Of a DNA stretch of 26,456 bases, positions 15,840-24,163 are shown in pieces. This DNA is from an uncultured Muribaculaceae bacterium (lineage in GTDB: Bacteria > Bacteroidota > Bacteroidia > Bacteroidales > Muribaculaceae), in NCBI GenBank assembly GCA_938039795.1, contig CALHWU010000059.1, positions 1 to 26,456 on the forward strand, written 5' to 3'. How positions within the stretch are numbered: position 1 is the first letter of the stretch; each line of letters begins with the position of its first letter. The notes beneath the pieces are model-generated. The model was not told the DNA's origin. It did no database searches and saw nothing but the letters and a program-made list of their open reading frames with translations. The position numbers and the translations under genes are program-made.

Positions 15840-16457
15840 TCAGATTTTAATGCCGAGGAACGACATGAAGGCTATACCCATCAGGGCGGTGACTATGAAA
15901 GTGATGCCGATGCCGCGGAGCGGTGCCGGCACATTGGAGTAGCTGGCTATGCGCTCGCGTATGGCTGCCACGGCCGTGATGGCGAGCAGCCAGCCCAGAC
16001 CCCATCCGGCGCCGGCGCATGTAGCGGTCCAGAACGATCCGAATCCACGCTGCTGCATGAAGAGCGAGCCGCCGAGTATCGCGCAGTTTACGGCGATCAG
16101 CGGCAGGAATATTCCCAGAGAGGCATAGAGCGACGGGCTGTATTTTTCCACCGCCATCTCCACGAGCTGTGTCATGGAGGCGATGACGGCGATAAACATT
16201 ATAAGCGAGAGAAACGAGAGATCGACCGAAGCATACTCCTCGCCGAGCCACGACAGGGCGCCGGGACTCAGCACGTAGGTCTGCAGCAGCCAGTTGACCG
16301 GAAGAGTGATGACGAGCATGAACGTGACGGCCACACCGAGACCGAATGCCGTCTTGACATTTTTCGATACCGCCAGAAACGAGCACATGCCCAGGAAGTA
16401 GGCGAATATCATGTTGTCGACGAAAATCGAGCGTATGAACAGATTCAGATTTTCCAT
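15840..16457 (-). CDS. nqrE: Na+-translocating NADH:quinone reductase subunit E
   Basis: Integral membrane subunit of Na+-NQR (homologous to RnfA). The 205-residue protein has six predicted helices and the conserved start MENLNLFIRSIFVDNMIFAYFLG region (read as IFVDNMIFAYFLGMC). The half-repeat GGSLFMQQRGFG and the cysteines within helices (C25 in LGMCSFLAV and C120 region in VNCAILGG) fit the iron site shared with NqrD. Its 36-base gap to nqrD is the widest in the operon. The start ATG at 16457 is clear. Confidence 0.96.
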   Translation of the reverse strand: MENLNLFIRSIFVDNMIFAYFLGMCSFLAVSKNVKTAFGLGVAVTFMLVITLPVNWLLQTYVLSPGALSWLGEEYASVDLSFLSLIMFIAVIASMTQLVEMAVEKYSPSLYASLGIFLPLIAVNCAILGGSLFMQQRGFGSFWTATCAGAGWGLGWLLAITAVAAIRERIASYSNVPAPLRGIGITFIVTALMGIAFMSFLGIKI

Positions 16458-16493
16458 ACCTTAGTGATTGTAGTGTTTCTATGGTGTTGGCGT

Positions 16494-17120
16494 TCAGTGT
16501 TCCTGCAGGTCTTTATTGCGCGAGCGCTGCACCCAGATGATGCATGCCACCACGATGAGGGCCATCGGAGGGAGGATCATCAGACCGTTGTTGACATACC
16601 CCGCGTCGTAGAAACTCTGCGGCACGACAGTCAGTCCGAGCAGCGTACCGCTTCCGAGCAGCTCGCGGAAGAATCCCACTATTACAAGCACCAGCGCATA
16701 GCCTATGCCATTGCCTATGCCGTCGAGCAGCGATGGCCACGGACGGTTGGCCATGGCGAACGCCTCAAGGCGCCCCATCAATATGCAGTTGGTGATGATA
16801 AGTCCGATAAACACCGACAGCTGCTTGCTGACATCGTAGGCATATGCCTGAAGGAGCTGGTCGACGATCACTACGAGACCTGCCACGACCACAAGCTGCA
16901 CGATGATACGGATATTGGTGGGAATAGTATTGCGGATCAGCGATATGATGACATTTGAAAACGCCAGCACCGCTATTACCGACATGCCCATCACGAGAGC
17001 CGGCTCAAGCTTCACGGTGACGGCAAGCACGGAGCAGATGCCGAGCACCTGCACCACCACCGGATTGTTTTTAGAGAAGGGGTTGAAAAAGACGCTCCTG
17101 TTGTCGATTTTCTCTGCCAT
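16494..17120 (-). CDS. nqrD: Na+-translocating NADH:quinone reductase subunit D
   Basis: Integral membrane subunit of Na+-NQR (homologous to RnfE). The 208-residue protein has about six helices; conserved segments are NPVVVQVLGICSVLAVT and GLIITNCILMGRLEAFA. The paired cysteines C29 (GICS) and C112 region (TNCILMG) correspond to those that bind iron between NqrD and NqrE. The longer cytoplasmic N-terminus (FFNPFSKNNPV) is normal for the family. It begins four bases after the nqrC stop. Confidence 0.96.
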   Translation of the reverse strand: MAEKIDNRSVFFNPFSKNNPVVVQVLGICSVLAVTVKLEPALVMGMSVIAVLAFSNVIISLIRNTIPTNIRIIVQLVVVAGLVVIVDQLLQAYAYDVSKQLSVFIGLIITNCILMGRLEAFAMANRPWPSLLDGIGNGIGYALVLVIVGFFRELLGSGTLLGLTVVPQSFYDAGYVNNGLMILPPMALIVVACIIWVQRSRNKDLQEH

Positions 17121-17124
17121 GGCT

Positions 17125-17841
17125 TTAATTGGATTTCTGACTGAGGTTCTTCAAAAATGCTGCATAAGGTGTCAGGCAGTCGGAAAGCATCGCGCTCACT
17201 CCTTTTGAAGTGATGGTGCCACCGGAAATGCCGTCGACGTAATCTTCATTGCCCGAAGGCTTCTGCCCCGCCTTCACTACCGCCACAGGCATGAACACAC
17301 CCTGTTTGAACACCGTCTTGCCTATGAACTCGTTGCTGAACGCGGGCTTCTCGATCTCGGCTCCGAGTCCCGGAGTCTCACCTTTGTGGGCGAAGTAAGC
17401 GCCGTAGATAGTGGAGCCGTCGGCATCGAAGGCCACGTATCCCCATATCGGCCCCCACAGTCCGGAGCCATATACCGGCAGAATGTATTTCAGCTCGCCG
17501 TCCGACGCCCGGCATACAAACACCGGAAGCTGTCGGCGTAGGGCCGGAAGCTTGGTCTGCGCGTCGACATCGACAGCAAACGCATCGCCATCCACGCGGT
17601 TTCCTTCGGCATCGACTATGTAGGTTTCCACTATGTCGCGGTCATACGTGGCGATGATGCTGTCGGAGACGGTAGTTATACGGGCCGCCGCGAGGATCTG
17701 ACGCATTTTGTCGCGGTCGGCGTTCTGCTGCTGGCGGTCGTGGAGCGACAGAGCGGTCGTGGCGAGAGCCGCTCCCACCACTACAGCGAGTACAGCGATA
17801 TAAATTATCGTATACAGATTGCTTTGCTTGTTGATGGTCAT
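17125..17841 (-). CDS. nqrC: Na+-translocating NADH:quinone reductase subunit C
   Basis: Subunit with covalently bound FMN on the periplasmic side. The 238-residue protein has one membrane helix (about 9-31) and an FMN-binding domain. The flavinylation site is T209 in DGISGGTITSKGV; the family motif is S(G)xT, with threonine esterified to FMN by ApbE. No ApbE gene is in this window. The chosen start at 17841 overlaps the nqrB stop by four bases (ATGA); an ATG 18 codons upstream is inside nqrB and is not the start. Confidence 0.96.
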   Translation of the reverse strand: MTINKQSNLYTIIYIAVLAVVVGAALATTALSLHDRQQQNADRDKMRQILAAARITTVSDSIIATYDRDIVETYIVDAEGNRVDGDAFAVDVDAQTKLPALRRQLPVFVCRASDGELKYILPVYGSGLWGPIWGYVAFDADGSTIYGAYFAHKGETPGLGAEIEKPAFSNEFIGKTVFKQGVFMPVAVVKAGQKPSGNEDYVDGISGGTITSKGVSAMLSDCLTPYAAFLKNLSQKSN

Positions 17842-19049
17842 GACTTGGCTTTTACACGGTTGAGACGACGGTTGATATTGGCCTGGACCACGCACCAGTC
17901 GATGAGCGGAGCGAGAGCGTTCATGAGCAGCACGGCGAGCATGGCTCCCTCGGGATATCCGTTGTTGTAGGTGCGGATGATGACGGCTATGATGCCCACG
18001 AGCAGTCCGTAGATATACTTGCCTACGCCTGTGCGTGCGGCTGTCACCGGGTCAGTGGCCATGAATACGGCGGCAAAGGCGAAGCCGCCATAGATGATCT
18101 GCTGCCAGGGAGTGAGCATCGAGGCCGGATAGTCGGAATTCTGAAACACGTGGACAGTGAGTCCCATCAGCAGTCCGCCGGCAAACACGCTCAGCATCAC
18201 TTTCCAGCTGGCGATGCCGGTGAGGAGCAGCAGAGCCGCGCCGATGAATATGCATAGTGTCGACGTCTCGCCGAACGATCCGGGGATCAGTCCGAGGAAC
18301 GCATCCCAATTGCTGACAGGATCTCCTACGATATTATGTATTTCCAGAGGCCCTCCGGCATGGGTGGCTACCTGTCCGAGAGGAGTAGCGCCGGAAATGC
18401 CGTCGGCGAAGTTGACTGTGCCTCCGAGGCCGCAGATAGGCTGCGAGGAGATGAACGCCCGGTCGCCGCTCATGCTGGCCGGATAGGAGAAGAAGAGGAA
18501 TGCACGGGTGACGAGGGCCACGTTGAATATATTGTAGCCCGTGCCGCCGAACACCTCCTTGACGAATATCACCGAGAATGCGGTCGCCACGGCCATCATC
18601 CACAGCGGCGTCTCTATAGGACAGATCAGCGGGATGAGTATGCCCGTGACGAGGAAACCCTCCTGGATCTCCTCATGGCGCCACTGCGCCACGACGAACT
18701 CTATGCCCAGGCCTACCACATAGGTGACCACTATCTTCGGCAGGATAGCCAGGAAGCCGTAGGCCATCAGCTCCCAGAACGGGAATTCGGCGTGACCCGA
18801 CCCGAGGTAGTTCTGGTAGCCGCAGTTGTACATACCGAAGAGCAGACATGGCAGCAGCGCTATCACAACGATTATCATCACTCTCTTGGAGTCGAGAGCG
18901 TCGTGGACATGCACTCCGCTGCGCGAAGTGTCGCGTGGTGTGTAGAGGAATGTCTCCACACCGTCAAACACGCTTTGCAGCGCCTGAAACCGTCCTCCGG
19001 GCTGGAAATGCGGCCGGGCGCGGTCGAGATATTTTTTAATCAGTGACAT
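17838..19049 (-). CDS. nqrB: Na+-translocating NADH:quinone reductase subunit B
   Basis: Main membrane subunit of Na+-NQR, homologous to RnfD, with ten or so helices and the Na+ path. The 403-residue protein carries the covalent FMN site T222 in DGISGATPLGQ. Other family segments are HVHDALDSKRVMI near the N-terminus, FVKEVFGGTGYNIFNVAL, and YIYGLLVGIIAVIIR near the C-terminus. It starts eight bases after the nqrA stop. The final residues RVKAKS end in the ATGA overlap with nqrC. Confidence 0.97.
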   Translation of the reverse strand: MSLIKKYLDRARPHFQPGGRFQALQSVFDGVETFLYTPRDTSRSGVHVHDALDSKRVMIIVVIALLPCLLFGMYNCGYQNYLGSGHAEFPFWELMAYGFLAILPKIVVTYVVGLGIEFVVAQWRHEEIQEGFLVTGILIPLICPIETPLWMMAVATAFSVIFVKEVFGGTGYNIFNVALVTRAFLFFSYPASMSGDRAFISSQPICGLGGTVNFADGISGATPLGQVATHAGGPLEIHNIVGDPVSNWDAFLGLIPGSFGETSTLCIFIGAALLLLTGIASWKVMLSVFAGGLLMGLTVHVFQNSDYPASMLTPWQQIIYGGFAFAAVFMATDPVTAARTGVGKYIYGLLVGIIAVIIRTYNNGYPEGAMLAVLLMNALAPLIDWCVVQANINRRLNRVKAKS

Positions 19050-19057
19050 AATGCCTC

Positions 19058-20395
19058 TTATTCAATTTCTTTTCTGAGATAATCAAGACCCTCGCGCACT
19101 ATCTTCTGAGTCTCTGTCTTCGACGGGTCGACATATTCGGCCAGAGCGAAATCCTCAGGCGCCACCTCATAGATGCCGAGAGCCTCCATGCGGTCTATAT
19201 CCTTCGAGATGATGGCCTTGAGCAGATACTCCGGAAGGATGTCCATAGGCATGACCCTGTCGGCAGTCTCCGACATTATCATGGCCCTGTGGCCTCCGAG
19301 CAGCCTGGCATCGGGGCTGAAACGCTTCTTCAGACCGCTGAACGGGAAGGAGCGGCTGACGCTCATTTTCGAAGGGCTCAGCGAGGCCCAGCCCATGAAT
19401 TCGTCGACATCGTCGCCCTCAGGAATCACGGTGATCTGCCTGTAGGGGAAGCGCAGAAATCCGTCGGCGTCCACTTTCACTCCGGTCAGCACGTTGCCCG
19501 ATATGATGCGGTGATGACGTCCGTCATCCTTGATCTGTCCGTCGATAAGCTGCGCTATGTCGGCGCCTTCGACAGTCGAGACGGCGTGGGGCTGCTTCAC
19601 TTCCGATCCGCAGAGGCCCACCAGAGTCTCGAAGCCGCGCAGCCCCTCGGTCATGAGCTGTCCCAGACGGCACAGAGTGACGAGCGAGAGAGTCCAGATG
19701 GTCTCCCCCTTGTTGACCGGAGCGATATTAGCGGCCTGAATGCCGGCGTTTCCGGCCGGATGAGGGCCTTCGATCACAAAATGGAGTGCCGGCGACGGAA
19801 CATTCAGCTTGAAACCGGGCCGAGTACATATGTATAGATGTCCGGAAGTAAGCCGGGCCATAGCCTCCACTGCGGCGTCAAGCCTCTTTTGGCTGACTGC
19901 CGGATGGTCTTCCATGGGAAGGGCGAGGGGAGCCGAATCAAAAGCCGTGACAAAGATGTCGCGGGGTGTCTTTGCCGGATCCGGCACTATGTCATACGGA
20001 CGCTGGCGCATCTCAGCCCACAATCCCGTGAGCTGCATAGCCTGACGAATCCTTTCGGGCGTATCTGGGCGCACCATCGGCTCGGGAGCGGCAGCGGCAG
20101 CAGCCTTCACCACCACCCGCAGTATTTTGCGGCGTTCGCCACGCACCACGGCGGACACAGTCCCCGCTGTCGGCGAACAAAGCTTTATGTCCGGGCAGTT
20201 CTTGTCGTGCATCAGAGGCTGTCCCTGCGTCACCGCATCTCCCTCTTTTACCTGCAGTTTGGGAAGAAAGCCATGGAAATCGTCGGGGCATACAGCCACT
20301 GTGTCAGGGCTGACCGCCTGCAACGGCGCAGCGGCCTCCACAGCGCCTTCCATCCTCAGGTCGAGGCCTCGTTTGAGTTTCACTGTGTTTATCAT
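19058..20395 (-). CDS. nqrA: Na+-translocating NADH:quinone reductase subunit A
   Basis: Cytoplasmic subunit of Na+-NQR that interacts with ubiquinone or menaquinone and the membrane core. The 445-residue protein begins MINTVKLKRGLDLRMEG, the usual NqrA opening. It has a biotinyl/lipoyl-like fold near the N-terminus (KLQVKEGDAVTQGQPLMHDK), and the central region FVIEGPHPAGNAGIQAANI is diagnostic. The length matches the family. It is the first gene of nqrABCDEF and has a TAACTTTG promoter box upstream. Confidence 0.97.
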   Translation of the reverse strand: MINTVKLKRGLDLRMEGAVEAAAPLQAVSPDTVAVCPDDFHGFLPKLQVKEGDAVTQGQPLMHDKNCPDIKLCSPTAGTVSAVVRGERRKILRVVVKAAAAAAPEPMVRPDTPERIRQAMQLTGLWAEMRQRPYDIVPDPAKTPRDIFVTAFDSAPLALPMEDHPAVSQKRLDAAVEAMARLTSGHLYICTRPGFKLNVPSPALHFVIEGPHPAGNAGIQAANIAPVNKGETIWTLSLVTLCRLGQLMTEGLRGFETLVGLCGSEVKQPHAVSTVEGADIAQLIDGQIKDDGRHHRIISGNVLTGVKVDADGFLRFPYRQITVIPEGDDVDEFMGWASLSPSKMSVSRSFPFSGLKKRFSPDARLLGGHRAMIMSETADRVMPMDILPEYLLKAIISKDIDRMEALGIYEVAPEDFALAEYVDPSKTETQKIVREGLDYLRKEIE

Positions 20396-20435
20396 TGTTT
20401 CACATTATCTCCCGTGGGGAGCATTGGTTTTGCCG

Positions 20436-20443
20436 CAAAGTTA
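20436..20443 (-). promoter_or_regulatory. Promoter -7 box of the nqr operon
   Basis: TAACTTTG on the minus strand. The predicted leader is about 35 nt before the nqrA ATG at 20395. The -33 element is only partial (TTAATG region). Confidence 0.6.
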
Positions 20444-20546
20444 CCTAAAATTTTTTGAAACATTAATGAATTATTGTCAAAAGTATCTTTATTTCATTCA
20501 TTTTACAACTGACCTCAAGCCTAAATCAAAAATAAATCATTTTTTT

Positions 20547-20578
20547 TTTGCGTGAATGAAAAACTAATAATACTTTTG
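20547..20578 (+). promoter_or_regulatory. Promoter of the exbB-exbD-exbD-tonB operon
   Basis: TTTG (20547-20550) at the end of a T run, a 20-base spacer and TACTTTTG (20571-20578) match the Bacteroidota consensus closely. The predicted start near 20584 gives a leader of about 185 nt. Confidence 0.7.
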
Positions 20579-20583
20579 CAAAA

Positions 20584-20768
20584 GCGTAACGCCCGAGCGC
20601 AACGCCATCGGCATCTTACCAATCTATTACCACGGGAAACGGTGCAGCAGACAGGCCTGAGGGCAATGCCTCCCAATCCCCAAGGATAGAGTACAAGAAG
20701 CCAACCGTCACAACAACACTTCAAAACAATCTATAACCTTAACAAAATCAAATTAGTAATTATCAATT
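20584..20768 (+). other. Long 5' leader of the exbB operon, possibly structured
   Basis: This stretch is GC-rich between 20585 and 20700 and AT-rich near the start codon. It includes small complementary pairs, for example GAGG and CCTC at about 20659-20672, and CCGAG with a CGG further on. It codes for no evident protein on this strand. No known riboswitch class was recognised. A regulatory RNA is a guess from length and composition. Confidence 0.35.
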
Positions 20769-21599
20769 ATGGAAGCTCAAAAGCCCATCCAGCCTGCAAC
20801 GGCCGCAAAGCCCCAGGCAAAAAAAGAAGGTAGCAAAGTTGGTGGTATCAAGAATGCGTTCTTGGTGATCATCGCCTGCTTCATCGTTGCAGTGTGTCTC
20901 TTCATCTTCTGGTTCGGCCACGAATCGCACTTTGAAGACGGTCACCCCCACGACATCTGGGGCACCATCTACATGGGCGGCGTGATCGTGCCGGTGCTGC
21001 AGACACTCTTCCTCACCGTAATCGTCCTCTCCGTAGAGCGCTGGATCGCCCTTTCGAGCGCCAAAGGCAAAGGCAACATCACCAAGTTTGTCGCTGGCGT
21101 GAAGGCTTGCCTCGCCAAGAACGACATCGCCGGCGCACAGGCTCTCTGCTCGAAGCAGAAGGGTTCGGTAGCTGCTGTCGTTTCGGCCGCTCTCGTTCGC
21201 TATGAGGAAATGGACAAGAACACCGTCCTCTCCAAGGAGCAGAAGATCGCCACTCTCCAGAAGGAAGTAGAAGAGGCTACAGCTCTCGAAATGCCGGCCC
21301 TCCAGCAGAACCTCCCCATCGTAGCTACGATGACCACTCTCGGCACACTTGTCGGACTGCTCGGTACTGTGATCGGTATGATCAAGTCGTTCCAGGCCCT
21401 CGCACAGTCGGGTGCTCCTGACTCGACCGAGCTCTCGACCGGTATCTCGGAGGCTCTTATCAACACCGCATTCGGTATCGCAACCGGTGCATTCGCCGTT
21501 ATCTCCTACAACTTCTACACCAACAAGATCGACAACCTGACCTACGCTATCGACGAGATCGGTTTCTCTATCGTGCAGACATTTGCAGCTACTCACTGA
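20769..21599 (+). CDS. exbB: ExbB/TolQ/MotA-family proton channel protein
   Basis: Inner-membrane motor subunit that uses proton-motive force with ExbD to drive TonB. The 276-residue protein has a lysine-rich cytoplasmic N-terminus and helices at about 29-50 and 65-88. After a cytoplasmic domain come two more (about 184-208 and 222-246) with the MotA/TolQ/ExbB signature (LPIVATMTTLGTLVGLLGTVIG, read in parts as TMTTLGTLVGLLGTVIGM). The GLLGTV glycines line the pore in the family. The extra N-terminal helix is common in Bacteroidota ExbB. It is the first gene of a four-gene operon; the start ATG at 20769 follows an AT-rich stretch. Confidence 0.94.
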   Translation: MEAQKPIQPATAAKPQAKKEGSKVGGIKNAFLVIIACFIVAVCLFIFWFGHESHFEDGHPHDIWGTIYMGGVIVPVLQTLFLTVIVLSVERWIALSSAKGKGNITKFVAGVKACLAKNDIAGAQALCSKQKGSVAAVVSAALVRYEEMDKNTVLSKEQKIATLQKEVEEATALEMPALQQNLPIVATMTTLGTLVGLLGTVIGMIKSFQALAQSGAPDSTELSTGISEALINTAFGIATGAFAVISYNFYTNKIDNLTYAIDEIGFSIVQTFAATH

Positions 21600-21645
21600 T
21601 CCCCTGTTACATTTTAATCCAACTACTATACCTTAAAATCGTAAT

Positions 21646-22365
21646 ATGGGAAAAGTAAAAATTAAAAGAAAGAGTACCCTCATCGACATGACGGCGATGA
21701 GTGACGTGACTGTTCTTTTGCTTACTTTCTTCATGTTGACCTCTACTTTCCTTCAGAAAGAGCCCGTGACGGTAATCACGCCGTCGTCGGTATCGGAGAT
21801 GAAGGTGCCCACCGCCAACCTGGCGCAGGTGCTCATCTCACCCGAAGGCAAAGTGTTCATCTCAATCGCCGGCGAGGCCGACCCCAACGTGGCCGACGGC
21901 GAATGGGGTTCGGAGCCCATCCGCAAGGAGATCCTGACAAAAGCTGTCAGCGAGTACAACAGGCTCCATCCCAGCAAGAAAGTGGAACTGACCGAGGCAG
22001 ACGCCAACACATTCTCCAAAATCAACATGTTTGGAGTACCGTTCCAGGCCCTGCCGACGTTCCTGAGAATGTCACAGACCGACCAAGACAAAGTCATCTC
22101 CGATATGAGCCGCGCCGACGTGGGCATACCCATTGATGACAACAAGGACCTTACCAAGCCCAACGAGTTCCAGATCTGGATGCGTGCCATCTACTCGTCA
22201 GGCAACGACAATCTGCAGAGCGCCATGAAGAAAGGCAAAGGCATTGCCGTCAAAGCCGACCAGACCACGCCCTACTCGACCGTTCACCACGTGCTCGACA
22301 ACCTCCAGACTCTGAAGATGAACCGCTTCAGCTTGATGACTGCGTTAAAAACTGAGCAAGACTAA
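21646..22365 (+). CDS. exbD: ExbD-family protein, first copy
   Basis: The periplasmic-domain partner of ExbB. The 239-residue protein has one N-terminal helix with the essential aspartate D20 (MTAMSDVTVLLLTFFML). The domain after it is long: about 200 residues, against about 95 in E. coli ExbD. It includes an insertion (about 85-185, GVPFQALPTFLRM, NEFQIWMRAI) before a typical ExbD end (VHHVLDNLQTLKMNRFSLMT). It is 46 bases after exbB and six before the second exbD. The two copies probably form a heterodimer, since they differ greatly in sequence. Confidence 0.9.
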   Translation: MGKVKIKRKSTLIDMTAMSDVTVLLLTFFMLTSTFLQKEPVTVITPSSVSEMKVPTANLAQVLISPEGKVFISIAGEADPNVADGEWGSEPIRKEILTKAVSEYNRLHPSKKVELTEADANTFSKINMFGVPFQALPTFLRMSQTDQDKVISDMSRADVGIPIDDNKDLTKPNEFQIWMRAIYSSGNDNLQSAMKKGKGIAVKADQTTPYSTVHHVLDNLQTLKMNRFSLMTALKTEQD

Positions 22366-22371
22366 TTCATT

Positions 22372-23118
22372 ATGGCACAGATCGAACAATCAGACAAGGG
22401 CAAAAAGAAAAAAGGCGCCCAGAAGAAGATGCAGATCCACGTCGACTTCACCCCGATGGTCGACATGAACATGCTTCTGATTACGTTCTTCATGCTCTGC
22501 ACCACGATGATCAAGTCGCAGACCCTGCAGATCACCCTCCCGACCAACGAGAAGGTAGAGCAGGAGCAGATGAACAAAGCTAAAGAATCAGAGGCTATAA
22601 CCCTCATCGTCTCGACTGACCGCAAGGAAAACGGCGACATCAAGAAAGACGATGACGGACGCTCCAAGAACATTGTGTATTACTTCACCGGACAGCCCCA
22701 GCTCGTCGACGAGAACAACGACGGCGTGCTTGAGGACTCCAACCTCGAAAGAGAAGTGTTCCTCGGTAACGAAGGCTCCACCCAGAGAGGCATACGCAAG
22801 ATTCTCCACGACCGCAATAAGCAGGTGCTCGCCAAAATCGACGACCTCAAGGTGAAATGGCGCAACAAGGAGTTCTCGCCCAACAAGGATAAGAACGACT
22901 CCATCTATCAGGCAAAGGCCAAGGAGATCCGCAATGACTCCACTCTGACCCGCCCGGTAGTAGTGATCAAGGCCACACCCGAGGCTTCGTGGGAGAGCCT
23001 GATCAGCGCGCTCGACGAAATGCAGATCAACCAGATTTCGCGCTACCAGATCGACAACATCAACCACAACGACTCGTTGATGATCGAAGCTTACGTGCGC
23101 AAACATGGCAATAACTGA
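22372..23118 (+). CDS. exbD: ExbD-family protein, second copy
   Basis: A second ExbD, 248 residues. After a lysine-rich cytoplasmic tail (KGKKKKGAQKKM) comes the helix with the functional aspartate D31 (HVDFTPMVDMNMLLITFFML). The periplasmic part is enlarged, with a charged central region (VSTDRKENGDIKKDDDG, YFTGQPQLVDENNDGV) and a C-terminal alpha/beta unit (VVVIKATPEASWESLISALD, read as VVIKATPEASWESLISAL). Shared features with the first copy are the TM helix and the final ExbD fold; otherwise they are diverged. Confidence 0.92.
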   Translation: MAQIEQSDKGKKKKGAQKKMQIHVDFTPMVDMNMLLITFFMLCTTMIKSQTLQITLPTNEKVEQEQMNKAKESEAITLIVSTDRKENGDIKKDDDGRSKNIVYYFTGQPQLVDENNDGVLEDSNLEREVFLGNEGSTQRGIRKILHDRNKQVLAKIDDLKVKWRNKEFSPNKDKNDSIYQAKAKEIRNDSTLTRPVVVIKATPEASWESLISALDEMQINQISRYQIDNINHNDSLMIEAYVRKHGNN

Positions 23119-23154
23119 TGAACGATTTATATTAACCCCTAAAGCTGAAAAGAC

Positions 23155-24003
23155 ATGGCAAAAGATGTAGATCTTTCATCAAAAGAATGGCGCGACATAA
23201 TCTTTGAAGGCAAAAACAAAGATTTCGGCGCTTATCAGCTCCGCAAGGGATCTGTAAGCCGTCACAACCGCGCTATGATCGTGATCGTCATAGTGATCGC
23301 TATACTCTTCGCACTCGCATTCCTTGTCAACACGGTAATCAAGTCGGCCGAGGCCCGTCCCGAAGACGCTATCGAGCAGGCCATGGCAGAGATGATCACC
23401 GAGGAGGTAGAGGAAGAGCCTGAGGAAGAGGAGCCCCAGCGTATCGAAGAACAGAAACCTGAGGTGATCAAGGAAGAGCTCCTCAACACCACCAAGGCCG
23501 CCGAGATTCTTATCGTGCAGGACGACGAGGTGAAGGAGGAGATCAAGTCGCAGGACGAACTCAAGGACGATGACCGTGCTATCGGCGCCGTCAACGAGGA
23601 CCGTGGTGTCGACGACATCATCAACGCTCAGGAGCACAAGGAAGTGGTTGTGGTCGAAGAGAAAACCGAACCGAAAGAGGAGCATGTGTTTGACGCCGTG
23701 GAGCAGGATCCCCAGTTCCCAGGCGGCCCCAAGGCCCTCAAGGAATGGCTCAGCAAGAACCTTAACTATCCTCCCATCGCTTCGGAGCAGGGCATTCAGG
23801 GCACTGTGCATGTTCGCTTCGTTGTCCGCAAGGACGGCAAGGTCGACAAGGTACACGTGATGCGCTCCAAAGATCCCGAGCTCGACAAGGAAGCCGTGAG
23901 AGTGGTAAGCAAGATGCCCAACTGGATCCCCGGTAAGATGAACGGACACAACGTGAACGTGTGGTACACCGTTCCTGTTAGATTCAAACTTGCCAACCAG
24001 TAA
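23155..24003 (+). CDS. tonB: TonB energy-transducing protein
   Basis: Couples the ExbB-ExbD motor to outer-membrane TonB-dependent transporters (SusC-like in Bacteroidota). The 282-residue protein has a short cytoplasmic N-terminus and one helix (about 40-62). A highly acidic periplasmic linker (EEVEEEPEEEEPQ, then KPEVIKEE and KDDDRAIGAVNEDRG) takes the place of the proline-rich rod of proteobacterial TonB. The C-terminal TonB domain starts near residue 178 (VEQDPQFPGGPKALKEW) and includes GIQGTVHVRFVV, KDGKV, DKEAVRVVSKMPNW and VWYTVPVRF. The start at 23155 (MAKDVDLSSKEW) is well defined. A terminator follows. Confidence 0.95.
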   Translation: MAKDVDLSSKEWRDIIFEGKNKDFGAYQLRKGSVSRHNRAMIVIVIVIAILFALAFLVNTVIKSAEARPEDAIEQAMAEMITEEVEEEPEEEEPQRIEEQKPEVIKEELLNTTKAAEILIVQDDEVKEEIKSQDELKDDDRAIGAVNEDRGVDDIINAQEHKEVVVVEEKTEPKEEHVFDAVEQDPQFPGGPKALKEWLSKNLNYPPIASEQGIQGTVHVRFVVRKDGKVDKVHVMRSKDPELDKEAVRVVSKMPNWIPGKMNGHNVNVWYTVPVRFKLANQ

Positions 24004-24039
24004 TCAGGCACGACACCTACTTAAACTGAAACAATCCGC

Positions 24040-24090
24040 CGGTGGCGGCCAGGTCAGCGAGAGCTGGCATTGGTCGCCACCGCTCTTTTA
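24040..24090 (+). terminator. Terminator after tonB
   Basis: An 8-bp stem CGGTGGCG (24040-24047) with CGCCACCG (24075-24082) encloses a smaller GCCAG/CTGGC hairpin (24048-24052 / 24064-24068). The stem is followed by CTCTTTTA. The T run is short, so efficiency is uncertain. Confidence 0.7.
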
Positions 24091-24095
24091 TGATG

Positions 24096-24127
24096 TTTTG
24101 AAATCCAGCGGAAAATAAGTAATTTTG
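24096..24127 (+). promoter_or_regulatory. Promoter of trpS
   Basis: TTTTG (24096-24100), a 19-base spacer and TAATTTTG (24120-24127) match the Bacteroidota pattern. The leader is about 30 nt before the ATG at 24164. Confidence 0.7.
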
Positions 24128-24163
24128 CGCCATAAAACCTACGGAAATATATCCTGCAAAAAT

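Noticed and set aside
15336..16958. Open frame of 540 codons on the plus strand
   Set aside because: It is antisense to nqrF, nqrE and nqrD, rich in His, Glu and Gln with no domain, and arises from the codon pattern of those genes.
20584..20768. Cobalamin or TPP riboswitch in the exbB leader
   Set aside because: Scattered similarity to conserved boxes (CCTGAG, GGGAA) is too weak and in the wrong order for either class.
20763..21596. Open frame of 277 codons on the minus strand
   Set aside because: It mirrors exbB almost exactly; exbB has clear family motifs and a promoter, this frame has neither.
23179..23949. Open frame of 256 codons on the minus strand with many Leu and Val
   Set aside because: It is the antisense image of the Glu- and Lys-rich tonB linker, not a membrane protein.
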